A stretch of 64,000 nt of DNA from VRUE01 sp963822295 (lineage in GTDB: Bacteria > Actinomycetota > Thermoleophilia > Solirubrobacterales > 70-9): positions 1,054,001 through 1,118,000 of the forward strand of contig CAWGHD010000002.1 of assembly GCA_963822295.1 (NCBI GenBank), in the 5' to 3' direction. Positions 17,231 through 26,078 of this stretch are shown here, one piece after another. The notes beneath the pieces were generated by a model that ran no database searches, had not been told where the DNA came from, and saw only the letters and a program-made list of their open reading frames with translations. Made by a program: the position numbers and the translations under genes. Each line of letters begins with the position of its first letter. The stretch's first letter is position 1.

Positions 17231-17315
17231 GTTGAACAGATCATAGGGTTTTTCGCCCTTTTTGTTGAACAGATCATAGGGTCTTTGAGGGCTCCACCTG
17301 AACAGATCCTAGGGT
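17231..17315. repeat. Three direct repeats with exact 33-bp period upstream of the ATPase
   Basis: GTTGAACAGATCATAGGGT occurs at 17231-17249 and 17264-17282, and a variant with CC at the first two bases and one internal change at 17297-17315. The units start exactly 33 bp apart and are separated by unrelated 14-bp spacers. A further CAGATC lies at 17216, 22 bp before the one in the first repeat, just ahead of the ATPase start (17211). The 22/33/33 spacing places all CAGATC cores on about the same helix face, as expected for cooperative operator binding. Confidence 0.8.
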
Positions 17316-17532
17316 CTTGGAAAAGCTTGGCGAAGTTCCTGGGCGCTGGCAGCTGGCTCATTTCCGCGCAGCGGCCCTAGCCCTTCTGCGTGGGCCGGCC
17401 GAGGTCCGGCTCGCCGCCAGGGCGCTCGCGCGCTTTCAAGTGCCCTGAACGACTGAGACCCCGTCGCCGGGGCCTCGAACTGCGAGAAAAGAGCCAGACC
17501 TACGGCTGCGGCGTAGATCCGGCTTGTTCATC

Positions 17533-17563
17533 GGGTGTTCTTTGAAGAGTTCAACCAACACCC
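17533..17563 (-). terminator. Hairpin just downstream of tRNA-Glu
   Basis: On the minus strand, GGGTGTT and AACACCC form an outer stem enclosing an inner TTGAA/TTCAA stem with loop CTC. It begins 5 nt after the tRNA-Glu 3' end. No U-run follows, so termination is inferred from position. About 200 bp between this hairpin and the repeats at 17315 contain nothing I can identify. Confidence 0.45.
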
Positions 17564-17567
17564 CAAG

Positions 17568-17640
17568 TACCGCTACGGGGATTCGAACCCCGGTTTCTGG
17601 CATGAGAAGCCAGCGTCCTAGTCCCCTAGACGATAGCGGC
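17568..17640 (-). tRNA. tRNA-Glu (CTC)
   Basis: A 73-nt cloverleaf on the minus strand. The acceptor is GCCGCTA/TAGCGGT, the anticodon stem CTGGC/GCCAG has loop TTCTCAT (anticodon CTC), and the T-loop is GGTTCGAATCC. The terminal CCA is not encoded. Confidence 0.92.
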
Positions 17641-17731
17641 AGGTGGGCGCGATTCTAGCGAGCCGCGGGTGCGGATTGCCTTGACGTCCCGACCGTGGCG
17701 GGGGCCGCCAATCGGTAGATTGCCTGCTCCC

Positions 17732-17815
<84 letters not shown>

Positions 17816-17841
17816 TCGCCGCCCCGGAGGAGCGGCGCCGC

Positions 17842-18762
17842 TCAGGCGGCCTTCGCCGGAGTGGCGGTGAGAGTCGCGCCGCCGCGCTCGGCGGCGGCGG
17901 CGATCTCGTCGACGAAGTCCGGCCAGAGCGCCCGCGGCAGGTCGTGGCCCATGTCCTCGAAGATCCGCAGCTTCGCGTCCGGGATCGCCTCGGCCGTCGC
18001 GCGGCCGGCGGCGGGGCGGGCGAGCGGGTCATGCGCTCCGTGCAGCACCGTCGTCGGCACGCGCAGGCCTTCGAGCCCCGTGGTGCGATCGCCGGAGGCG
18101 CTGATCGCATGCATCTGGCGGATGATCCCGGCCGGGTTATGCCCGCGGTCGTACATCGCGCCCGCCAGCTCCTCGATCTCGCCTTCGTCGCGATGGTCGG
18201 GGGAGCCGATCACCTTGAAGGTCCTCAGCGCCCGCTTCACGTAGTCCTCGCGCCCCTGCGGGAACTTGGAGAGCAGCAGGCCCCAGGCGCGGAAGGTGGG
18301 TGAGCCGACCCGGCGGTTGCCGGTCGTCGACATCATCGAGACCAGGGAGCGGACGCGCTCCGGCCGGCGGATCGCCATCGTCTGGCCGATCATCCCGCCC
18401 ATCGAGGCCCCGGTCACGTTCGCGGCCCCGATCCCGAGCTGGTCCATCAGGGCGAACGCGTCGTCGGCCATGTCGGCGAGCAGGTAGGGAGCAGTCGAGC
18501 GGCGGCCCATGACCATCTCGAGGCGCGACGGCGTCCCCTTCTCCTTGAGCAGCGTCGAGTGGCCGATGTCGCGGTTGTCGAAGCGGACGACGCGGAAGCC
18601 GCGCTCGGCGAGCATCACGCAGAAGTCCTCCTGCCAGGCCAGCATCTGGGCCGCCAGGCCCATGACCAGGAGGAGGGGCTCGCCGTCGGGGTCGCCGACC
18701 TCCTGATATGCGAGCTCGATCCCGTTGGCCTGGACCAGCCGCTCGTCGCTGAGAGCACTCAC
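17842..18762 (-). CDS. Alpha/beta-hydrolase
   Basis: A 306-residue hydrolase-fold protein. The nucleophile elbow is GASMGG (Ser about 120), the oxyanion region is LLLVMGLAAQM, the acid is in HGAHDPL and the catalytic His is in DMGHDLP. FDNRDIGHST after strand 4 is typical of the family that includes aclacinomycin esterase RdmC-like and epoxide-hydrolase-like enzymes. The substrate is unknown. The start is GTG at 18762. Confidence 0.85.
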   Translation of the reverse strand: MSALSDERLVQANGIELAYQEVGDPDGEPLLLVMGLAAQMLAWQEDFCVMLAERGFRVVRFDNRDIGHSTLLKEKGTPSRLEMVMGRRSTAPYLLADMADDAFALMDQLGIGAANVTGASMGGMIGQTMAIRRPERVRSLVSMMSTTGNRRVGSPTFRAWGLLLSKFPQGREDYVKRALRTFKVIGSPDHRDEGEIEELAGAMYDRGHNPAGIIRQMHAISASGDRTTGLEGLRVPTTVLHGAHDPLARPAAGRATAEAIPDAKLRIFEDMGHDLPRALWPDFVDEIAAAAERGGATLTATPAKAA

Positions 18763-18816
18763 CCACGGGAGTCTAGAGATCCGACTGGCTGTTCAGCCAG
18801 GAGTAGTTTGACGCGG

Positions 18817-19923
18817 GTGCGCACAGCGATCGTCTCCGACCTGCACCTGGGCAGCTCCTTCGGCGAGGACCTCCTCCGTGAGACCGGCATCCGCCGGGCG
18901 CTGATCGAGGAGATCGCCGGCGCCGACAGGCTGGTCCTGCTCGGCGACGCGCTCGAGCTGCGCGAACTGACGCTGCCCGAGGCGCTGGCGCCCGCGCGCG
19001 CCGTCTTCGAGGAGCTCGGCGAGGCGATGGCCGGCCGCGAGGTCCTGATCGTCCCCGGCAACCACGACCACCGCCTCGCCGAGCCGCTGCTCGAAGCGCT
19101 CGCGATGGAGGGCGGGGCCCTCGGCGACGAGCACCGCGCGGCGCCCCTGGAGAGGCTCGGGGACCTGGTCGCGGGCTGGCTCGGCGAGGCCGGGCTCACG
19201 ATCGCCTACCCGGGCGCCTGGCTGCGCGACGACGTCTACGCGACCCACGGCCACTACATGGACTGCCACATGAGCCTGCCGCGGATCGAGTGCCTGGCGG
19301 CCTCGACCGTGATGCGGACCTTCGGGGCGCTGCCGGACCCGGCGAGCCCCGCCGACTACGAGCAGGTGCTGCGCCCCGTCTATGGGCTCGCCCACGGGCT
19401 GGCCCAGTCCGGCCTCGCCCAGCGCGCAAGCCGGCCCTCCGAGCGCACCTGGCGGGCGATCTCCGGGCGCGACCGCAGCGCGGGCCCGGTCCGCCGCGCC
19501 GCGATCCGCGCCGCGGTCGGCGGCGGTATCCCGGCCGCGGTCTGGACGCTGAACCGCCTCCTGCGCGCCGACTTCGACCCCGACCTCTCCCCCGCCGCGA
19601 TCACCCGCAGCGGCATCGACGCGGGGACCGAGCTCGCCCGCCGGCTCCGGCTCGACGCGCGCCACGTGATCACCGGCCACACCCACCGGGCCGGGCCGGA
19701 AGCCGGCGAGATGCCGTGGGAGCTGCCGGGCGGCGGCCTGCTCCACAACACCGGCAGCTGGGTCTTCGCCTCCGCCTTCCACCGCCCCGGGACGCCGCCG
19801 AGCCCCTACTGGCCCGGAACGGTGACCTGGGTGGACGACGAGGGCCCGCCGCGGCGGGTGCGACTCCTCAACGAGCGCTCGCGCGACTCACTGAGGCGGA
19901 TCGTGCGGGAGGCCGCCGCCTAG
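18817..19923 (+). CDS. Metallophosphoesterase (calcineurin-like)
   Basis: The protein is about 368 residues and contains the full metal-ligand set: SDLHLG (about 7-12), GDALE, GNHDHR, ATHGHY and TGHTHR. These bind a dinuclear metal centre that hydrolyses phosphoesters. An inserted helical region lies between GHY and the last motif. The start is GTG 18817, with a TTG at 18808 as an alternative. It is divergent from the hydrolase gene, and its last 4 bp overlap the convergent dehalogenase. The physiological substrate is unknown. UDP-diacylglucosamine or nucleotide hydrolases are possible relatives. Confidence 0.85.
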   Translation: MRTAIVSDLHLGSSFGEDLLRETGIRRALIEEIAGADRLVLLGDALELRELTLPEALAPARAVFEELGEAMAGREVLIVPGNHDHRLAEPLLEALAMEGGALGDEHRAAPLERLGDLVAGWLGEAGLTIAYPGAWLRDDVYATHGHYMDCHMSLPRIECLAASTVMRTFGALPDPASPADYEQVLRPVYGLAHGLAQSGLAQRASRPSERTWRAISGRDRSAGPVRRAAIRAAVGGGIPAAVWTLNRLLRADFDPDLSPAAITRSGIDAGTELARRLRLDARHVITGHTHRAGPEAGEMPWELPGGGLLHNTGSWVFASAFHRPGTPPSPYWPGTVTWVDDEGPPRRVRLLNERSRDSLRRIVREAAA

Positions 19924-20801
19924 CCGAGCCACTCGGCGACGATGCGGCCGATCTCCTCGCCGCGGTCCTCCTGGAGGAAGTGCCCGGCGTCGTCGATCTT
20001 GCGCGGGGGCGAGTAGCCGAGCGCCTCGCAGACCTGCTCGCCGACCGAGAAGGGGAGCGCCGGGTCCGAGTCCGCCCAGAGGACGAGCGTCGGCCGTTCG
20101 TCCTCGCGCAGCGCCATCGCGACCCGCTGGCCCTCGGCGGCGCCCGGCGCGTCGGGCTCGGTCGGCAGGATCAGCGGGAAGGCGCGGGCGCCGGCCTTCG
20201 ACTCGGGCGTGGGAAAGGGGGCCTCGTAGGCGGCGATCACGTCGTCGCCGGGGTCGTTCTTGCAGCCGGCCTTGACCAGGAAGCCGGTCGGCAGTTCCTC
20301 CTCGTTGCGGCGCACGAAATCGCGGAATCTGAGCCAGGTGTCGCTCATCTTCTGGTGGCCGGTGAACGGCCCCGTGTCCATGATCACGATGCGCGAGAAG
20401 CGCTCCGGGTGCTCGACCGCGAGCCGCAGGCCGATCGGCCCGCCCCAGTCGTGGACGACGGCCGTCGCGTCGCGCACGTCGAGCTCCTCGAGCAGCTTCG
20501 CCATCAGCTCGACGTGGCGGTCGTACGTGTACCACTCGGGGTCGGTGGGCTTGTCGGAGCGCCCGAAGCCGGCGTAGTCCGGGGCGATGCAGCGATAGCC
20601 GGCGTCGCGCACCGGCGGGATCACCTTGCGCCATAGGAACGACCAGGTCGGCTCGCCGTGGAAGAAGACGACCGGGCTTCCCTCGCCCTCGTCGAGATAG
20701 GCCAGCCGCAGGCCGTCGATCTCGCGATAGCTCGACTCGAAGGGGAAGTCCGGAAGCCCCTGCGTCGCCTCCTCCGCTGTGCGGGCCACGTCGTCGCTCA
20801 T
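19920..20801 (-). CDS. Haloalkane dehalogenase (HLD-I type)
   Basis: A 293-residue alpha/beta-hydrolase with dehalogenase features: HGEPTWS (Glu50, Trp53), the nucleophile Asp118 followed directly by Trp119 in VHDWGG, WADSDPALPF as the region of the catalytic acid, and DAGHFLQED with the catalytic His. The Asp nucleophile and adjacent Trp distinguish it from Ser esterases. These enzymes replace a carbon-bound halogen with hydroxyl in the cytoplasm. Family members differ widely in substrate, and some have little halide activity. It is a single gene convergent with the metallophosphoesterase. Confidence 0.85.
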   Translation of the reverse strand: MSDDVARTAEEATQGLPDFPFESSYREIDGLRLAYLDEGEGSPVVFFHGEPTWSFLWRKVIPPVRDAGYRCIAPDYAGFGRSDKPTDPEWYTYDRHVELMAKLLEELDVRDATAVVHDWGGPIGLRLAVEHPERFSRIVIMDTGPFTGHQKMSDTWLRFRDFVRRNEEELPTGFLVKAGCKNDPGDDVIAAYEAPFPTPESKAGARAFPLILPTEPDAPGAAEGQRVAMALREDERPTLVLWADSDPALPFSVGEQVCEALGYSPPRKIDDAGHFLQEDRGEEIGRIVAEWLG

Positions 20802-20938
20802 CCGGCTCAGAACCCTATTCCCTCAATCCCGATCCGATTCTGGACTATTCGGATCAACATTGTGCTAGGGTGCCGCGACTTCATTGAGAACTAAGTTGGT
20901 CAAAAAACTAAAGCAGTCGGAATAGGAAGGAATCTCTC

Positions 20939-21940
20939 TTGATTCGGAAGCTCCCCCTCGCAGCGCTTGCACTACTGGTCGCGGTCCTCGCGGCGGGGTG
21001 CGGCAGCAGTGACGACAGCACCGGCAGCTCCGGCGGAGGCAGCGTCGACATCGTCGCCTACTCCACCCCGGAGGCCGTCTACGCCGATGCCCTCGAGCCC
21101 GGCTTCGAGGCCTCGCCGGAGGGCGACGGCGTCGGCTTCTCGGGCTCCTTCGGGGCTTCCGGCGACCAGCGCCGGGCGGTCGAAGCCGGCCAGCCCGCCT
21201 CCCTGGTCCACTTCGCGCAGGGCGGCGACATGATCGCGCTCGAGGAAGCCGGCCAGGTCGAGCCCGGCTGGGACAAGAACAAATACAAGGGGATCGGCCA
21301 GGAGTCGGTCGTCGTCATCGCGACCCGCAAGGGCAATCCCGAGGGGATCGAATCCTTCGACGACCTGCTGACCGAGGACGTCGACATCATCACCCCGAAC
21401 CCGCTCAGCTCGGGCGGCGCGCGCTGGAACATCATGGCGCTCTACGGCTCCCAGCTGCATCAGGGCAAATCCGAGCAGGAGGCCCTCGCCGCGGTCAAGA
21501 CCGTGCTCGAGAAGACGGTCGTGCAGCCGGGCAGCGCCCGCGACGCCCTCGCCGCCTTCACCCAGGGCGAGGGCGACGTCCTGCTCGCCTACGAGAACGA
21601 GGCGATCAAAGCCCAGGAAGAGGGCGAGGACGTCGACTACGTCGTGCCGCCGTCGACGATCCGGATCGAGACCCCGATCGCCGTCACCAAAGGCTCGTCG
21701 GATTCCGCCCAGGCCTTCCTCGACTACATCTGGTCGGACGCGGGTCAGCAGATCTGGGCCGACCACGGCTACCGCCCGGTGAACCAGGCGCTGCTCGACG
21801 AGAAGGTCTACCCGGTCCCCGCCGACCTCTTCGACATCGGCGAGTTCGGCGGCTGGGAGACGGTCACGGACGAGTTCTTCGACGAGGAAACCGGCAAGGT
21901 CGCCGCGATCGAGAAGGAACTCGGAGTTCCCACCGAGTAA
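20939..21940 (+). CDS. Sulfate ABC transporter substrate-binding lipoprotein
   Basis: A 333-residue lipoprotein (lipobox LAAGC, Cys about 21) with the periplasmic-binding fold. The sulfate-binding signature is recognisable in YSTPEAVYADALEPGF, FGASGDQRRAV and NPLSSGGARWN. The start is TTG 20939 with AGGAAGG upstream. It is the first gene of a four-gene operon with two permeases and an ATPase (3-bp gap to the next gene). It captures sulfate or thiosulfate outside the membrane and delivers it to CysTW. The 137 bp upstream are AT-richer than their surroundings and probably hold the promoter. No specific operator was identified. Confidence 0.88.
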   Translation: MIRKLPLAALALLVAVLAAGCGSSDDSTGSSGGGSVDIVAYSTPEAVYADALEPGFEASPEGDGVGFSGSFGASGDQRRAVEAGQPASLVHFAQGGDMIALEEAGQVEPGWDKNKYKGIGQESVVVIATRKGNPEGIESFDDLLTEDVDIITPNPLSSGGARWNIMALYGSQLHQGKSEQEALAAVKTVLEKTVVQPGSARDALAAFTQGEGDVLLAYENEAIKAQEEGEDVDYVVPPSTIRIETPIAVTKGSSDSAQAFLDYIWSDAGQQIWADHGYRPVNQALLDEKVYPVPADLFDIGEFGGWETVTDEFFDEETGKVAAIEKELGVPTE

Positions 21941-21943
21941 CCG

Positions 21944-22855
21944 ATGAGCGCTCACCCGGCAACCGTTGAGGCTCCGCCCAGGGCAGGCATGCGTCTGCCC
22001 TGGGCCGGTCCTGCCCTGGGCCGAGGGCTCGTCGGCCTCTACCTCAGCCTGATGGTCCTGCTGCCCCTGGCGGCGGTCGTCGCCAAGTCGACCGAGAACG
22101 GCATGGGCGCGTTCTGGGACGCGGTCACAGGCCCGCAATCCGTCGCGGCGCTGAAACTGACCGTGATCAGCTCGCTGATCGTGGTCGCGATCAACGCGGT
22201 CTTCGGCACGATCATCGCCTGGGTCCTGGTCCGCGACGAATTCCGCGGCAAGGCGGCGGTCAACGCGATCATCGACCTGCCCTTCGCGCTGCCGACGATC
22301 GTCGCCGGGCTGACCCTGCTGACCCTCTACGGCAGCGAGAGCCCGTTCGGGATCAACATCGCCTTCACCAAGGTCGCGGTGGTCGCGGCGCTGCTCTTCG
22401 TCACCCTGCCCTTCGTCGTGCGGGCGGTGCAGCCGCTGCTGCTCGAGCTCGACCGCGAGATGGAGGAAGCGGCGACCTCGCTCGGCGCCGGGGGCCTCAC
22501 CGTCTTCCGCCGGATCATCTTCCCCAACCTCCTCCCCGGCCTGACCGCCGGCGTCGCCCTCGCCTTCGCGCGGGCCCTGGGCGAGTACGGGTCGCTGATC
22601 CTGATCTCCGGCAACCTCCCCTTCGAGACCGAGGTCTCCTCGGTCTTCATCCGCAGCCAGATCGAGGGCGGCAACCTGCCGGGCGCGGCGGCGGTCTCGG
22701 TCGTCCTGCTCGTCGTCTCCCTGGTCCTGCTCGCCGGCGTCACAGCCGCCGAGCGCTGGGGCCGCCGCCACGAACGGGGCGATGCCAAGAGCAAGGCGAG
22801 GATGTGGCGAAGGATCAGCCGCTCGCAATGGGGCTCGGGCGGAGGTGGCGGATGA
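21944..22855 (+). CDS. cysT: Sulfate ABC transporter permease CysT
   Basis: A 303-residue membrane protein with about six helices and the binding-protein-dependent permease loop (EEAATSLGAGGLTVFRRII...P), where it contacts the CysA ATPase. ALPTIVAGLTLL and ARALGEYGSLILISGN are characteristic of the CysT/CysU subfamily. It sits 3 bp after the binding-protein gene and overlaps the next permease gene by 4 bp (ATGA). The C-terminus ends in a Gly-rich run whose codons also supply the ribosome site of cysW. Confidence 0.9.
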   Translation: MSAHPATVEAPPRAGMRLPWAGPALGRGLVGLYLSLMVLLPLAAVVAKSTENGMGAFWDAVTGPQSVAALKLTVISSLIVVAINAVFGTIIAWVLVRDEFRGKAAVNAIIDLPFALPTIVAGLTLLTLYGSESPFGINIAFTKVAVVAALLFVTLPFVVRAVQPLLLELDREMEEAATSLGAGGLTVFRRIIFPNLLPGLTAGVALAFARALGEYGSLILISGNLPFETEVSSVFIRSQIEGGNLPGAAAVSVVLLVVSLVLLAGVTAAERWGRRHERGDAKSKARMWRRISRSQWGSGGGGG

Positions 22856-23658
22856 ACGGCGCCGGCAGGACCAGCCGCTACTCGCTGCGCGCGCTGGGGC
22901 TGGGCTACCTCGGCCTGTTGCTGATCGCCCCGGTCGCGATGATCTTCTACAAGACCTTCGAGGACGGGATCGGCCCGCCGATCGAAGCGATCACCTCGCC
23001 GGAGGGCATCCACGCCTTCGAACTGACGCTGCTGATGGTCGCGGTCGCCGTCCCCCTCAACACGGTCTTCGGGGTCGGCTGCGCGCTCCTGCTCGTCCGC
23101 CACAAGTGGAAGGGCAACCCCTTCCTCGACGCGATCATCAACCTGCCGTTCGCGATCAGCCCCGTCGTCGTCGGCCTGGCGCTCTTCCTGCTCTACGGCA
23201 CCGACGGCTGGTTCGGCCCGACGCTCGGCGAATGGGGGATCAAGGTCCTCTTCTCGACCCCGGGGATGATCCTCGCCAGCATCTTCGTCTCGCTGCCGTT
23301 CGTCGTGCGCGAGACGGTGCCGGTGCTGCAGGAGATCGGCACGGAGCAGGAGCAGGCGGCCTCGACCCTCGGCGCCAACGCCTGGCAGACCTTCTGGCGG
23401 GTCACCCTGCCGGCGATCCGCTGGGGCGTCGCCTACGGGGTCGTGCTCACGACCGCCCGCGTGCTCGGCGAGTTCGGCGCGGTCTCGGTCGTCTCCGGCG
23501 AGATCTCCGGCCAGACCGAAACCCTGCCCCTCTTCGTCTCCCAGCAGTTCGAGCAGTTCAACCTGGCGGGCGCCTACGCCGCCTCGATCCTGCTCGCCCT
23601 GCTCGCCCTCTCAACGCTGTTGCTCATGAACCTGCTCAAACGAAAGGAGGGGTCCTGA
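22852..23658 (+). CDS. cysW: Sulfate ABC transporter permease CysW
   Basis: A 268-residue membrane protein with the inner-membrane permease loop (EQAASTLGANAWQTFWRVTLP) and the CysW-like ARVLGEFGAVSVVSG segment. The start ATG 22852 was preferred over GTG 22804 because it forms an ATGA overlap with cysT and has GGAGG 7 nt upstream. It pairs with CysT to form the transmembrane channel. The stop is immediately followed by cysA. Confidence 0.9.
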   Translation: MNGAGRTSRYSLRALGLGYLGLLLIAPVAMIFYKTFEDGIGPPIEAITSPEGIHAFELTLLMVAVAVPLNTVFGVGCALLLVRHKWKGNPFLDAIINLPFAISPVVVGLALFLLYGTDGWFGPTLGEWGIKVLFSTPGMILASIFVSLPFVVRETVPVLQEIGTEQEQAASTLGANAWQTFWRVTLPAIRWGVAYGVVLTTARVLGEFGAVSVVSGEISGQTETLPLFVSQQFEQFNLAGAYAASILLALLALSTLLLMNLLKRKEGS

Positions 23659-24696
<1,038 letters not shown>

Positions 24697-24705
24697 AGAG
24701 GCGAC

Positions 24706-24743
24706 GGGTGGGGCGCCCAAGTAAGCCGGGTGGCGCCCCACCC
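24706..24743. terminator. Bidirectional hairpin terminator between cysA and the protease gene
   Basis: GGGTGGGGCGCC and GGCGCCCCACCC form a perfect 12-bp stem with a 14-nt loop. It sits between the convergent genes ending at 24696 (+) and 24792 (-). No T-run follows, as is common in high-GC actinobacteria. Confidence 0.7.
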
Positions 24744-24791
24744 ATCTCGCCGCTGCAACCTAGAAAAACTGACCAGACGAGGGGCGGGGCC

Positions 24792-25586
24792 TCAGGGCAG
24801 CTGCGCCAGGAAGCGGCCGATCTCGGCACCGAAGTAGGGCGAGTAGACCTTGTTGGCGCTGCCGGTGTAGCCGTAGCTGGTGACGCCGTCGATGTACTTG
24901 CCCTCGACGATCCAGGCCCCGCCGCTGGAGCCGCCGGCCATGTCGCAGGAGCTCGGCACCGTCGGCGGCCCCGCGAAGCGAAAGGTGAGGACGTCGCTGC
25001 CGAGGCCGCGGGCGATACAGCTGCGCAGCTCTTCGCCGTCGAGCGCCGCGGCCGGGTAGCCGTAGATCTGGAAGACCGTGCGGCGCGAGCGCCCGGTGAC
25101 GTAGCCGCGCCCGCCGACGACGTCGGTGAGCAGGCCGAGCTCACTCGGGCCGACGCTGAGCGCGGCGACGTCGAAGTCGGGATTTTCCGAGCGGCGCCAC
25201 TGCGGCATCAGATAGGCGGCTTCGACCGGGAAGGTGCCGAAGGGCGTCACGCCGTGCTCGTAGGCGGGGATGAAGACGAGCTCCTGGCCCACCCTGCCGC
25301 CCTCGACCACGCAGTGGCCGGCGGTGAGGACGATCGAGCGGCTCGGCGTGTTGAGCGCCGTCCCCGAGCACGAGTACTCGCCGTCACGTGGGTCGAAACC
25401 GAGGATCCGGCCGTTGGTCCGGGTTCCCTCTTCGACGAGGTTGGCGACGCGGACGCTGCTCGCGCCGGCGACGGCGCCCGGCGACCCGCTCAGCTCGACC
25501 AGCTTCAGGCTCGCCGCGGCGCTCGCGGGCACCATCGAGCCAAATGCGAGCAGACCGGCGATCAACCATCCCAAGCGAGTTCCCAT
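24792..25586 (-). CDS. Secreted trypsin-like (S1 family) serine protease
   Basis: A 264-residue exported protein with a signal peptide (1-24) and the triad His91 (LTAGHC), Asp139 (DFDVAAL) and Ser221 (GGSSGGAW). The order of motifs, the CSGTALNTPSR entry strand and the IPAYEHGVTPFGTF segment closely match the protease at 2614-3558 (CSGTAINSPTR, VPAYTDGTAPFGTF), so they are paralogues. The pro-region is shorter here. The substrate is unknown. Two Cys pairs may form disulfides. Confidence 0.85.
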   Translation of the reverse strand: MGTRLGWLIAGLLAFGSMVPASAAASLKLVELSGSPGAVAGASSVRVANLVEEGTRTNGRILGFDPRDGEYSCSGTALNTPSRSIVLTAGHCVVEGGRVGQELVFIPAYEHGVTPFGTFPVEAAYLMPQWRRSENPDFDVAALSVGPSELGLLTDVVGGRGYVTGRSRRTVFQIYGYPAAALDGEELRSCIARGLGSDVLTFRFAGPPTVPSSCDMAGGSSGGAWIVEGKYIDGVTSYGYTGSANKVYSPYFGAEIGRFLAQLP

Positions 25587-25673
25587 TCCCCCTCTCGGCG
25601 AATGGTCTCACAACACAGGAGCCCCTTGCTCCAGGCCGAACCCAGTCCTAGTATCGCTCTACCCAGGTCAAAA

Positions 25674-25686
25674 TTTCCTTAGGAAA
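25674..25686 (+). promoter_or_regulatory. Palindrome overlapping the ribosome site of the DUF7144 gene
   Basis: TTTCCT-T-AGGAAA is a perfect 6-bp inverted repeat ending 8 nt before the ATG at 25695. Its right arm is the ribosome site AGGAAAGG. It could sequester the site as a small hairpin or act as an operator. Both are inference. Confidence 0.4.
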
Positions 25687-25694
25687 GGCTGCCT

Positions 25695-26078
25695 ATGAAC
25701 GAATCTGGACTTATCAGCGGCTGGTGGGTCTTCGCCGGCGTCCTGCTCCTGATCGCCGGAGTGCTCAACATCATCTACGGGATCGCCGCGATCGGCGACT
25801 CGAAGTTCTTCACCGAGGACGCCACCTACATCCTCAGCGGCCTCAACACCTGGGGCTGGATCCTGCTGATCCTCGGGGTGCTCGAGCTGGTCGCCGCCTT
25901 CTCGCTCTTCTCGGGCGGGGAGTTCGGACGCTGGTTCGGCATATTCGTCGCCTCGCTGAACTCGATCGGGGCCCTGCTGACGATCCCCGGCAGCCCGTTC
26001 TGGTCGCTGGCGGTCTTCGCCCTCTGCCTGATCGTGATCTACAAGCTGGTCGAGGGGGAAAGCGCCTCAGCCACGTAG
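25695..26078 (+). CDS. DUF7144-type four-helix membrane protein
   Basis: A 127-residue protein with four hydrophobic helices (about 10-30, 53-73, 80-95 and 100-118). It has the conserved core NIIYGIAAIGDSKFF then LNTWGWILLILGVLELVA. A paralogue with near-identical layout is at 44761-45144. The family is common in actinobacteria, often near general-stress genes, and its function is unknown. The 3' end overlaps the convergent RDD gene by 12 bp. Confidence 0.8.
   Translation: MNESGLISGWWVFAGVLLLIAGVLNIIYGIAAIGDSKFFTEDATYILSGLNTWGWILLILGVLELVAAFSLFSGGEFGRWFGIFVASLNSIGALLTIPGSPFWSLAVFALCLIVIYKLVEGESASAT

Noticed and set aside
17231..17315. CRISPR-like array (three repeats with short spacers)
   Set aside because: Repeats are 19 bp, spacers only 14 bp, there are just three units and no cas genes. 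The position right before an ATPase start fits operator iterons better.
17231..17320. In-frame tandem peptide repeat (33 bp equals 11 codons)
   Set aside because: The minus-strand frame giving a repeated PYDLFN peptide has a stop in the distal unit, no start and is out of phase with the ATPase.
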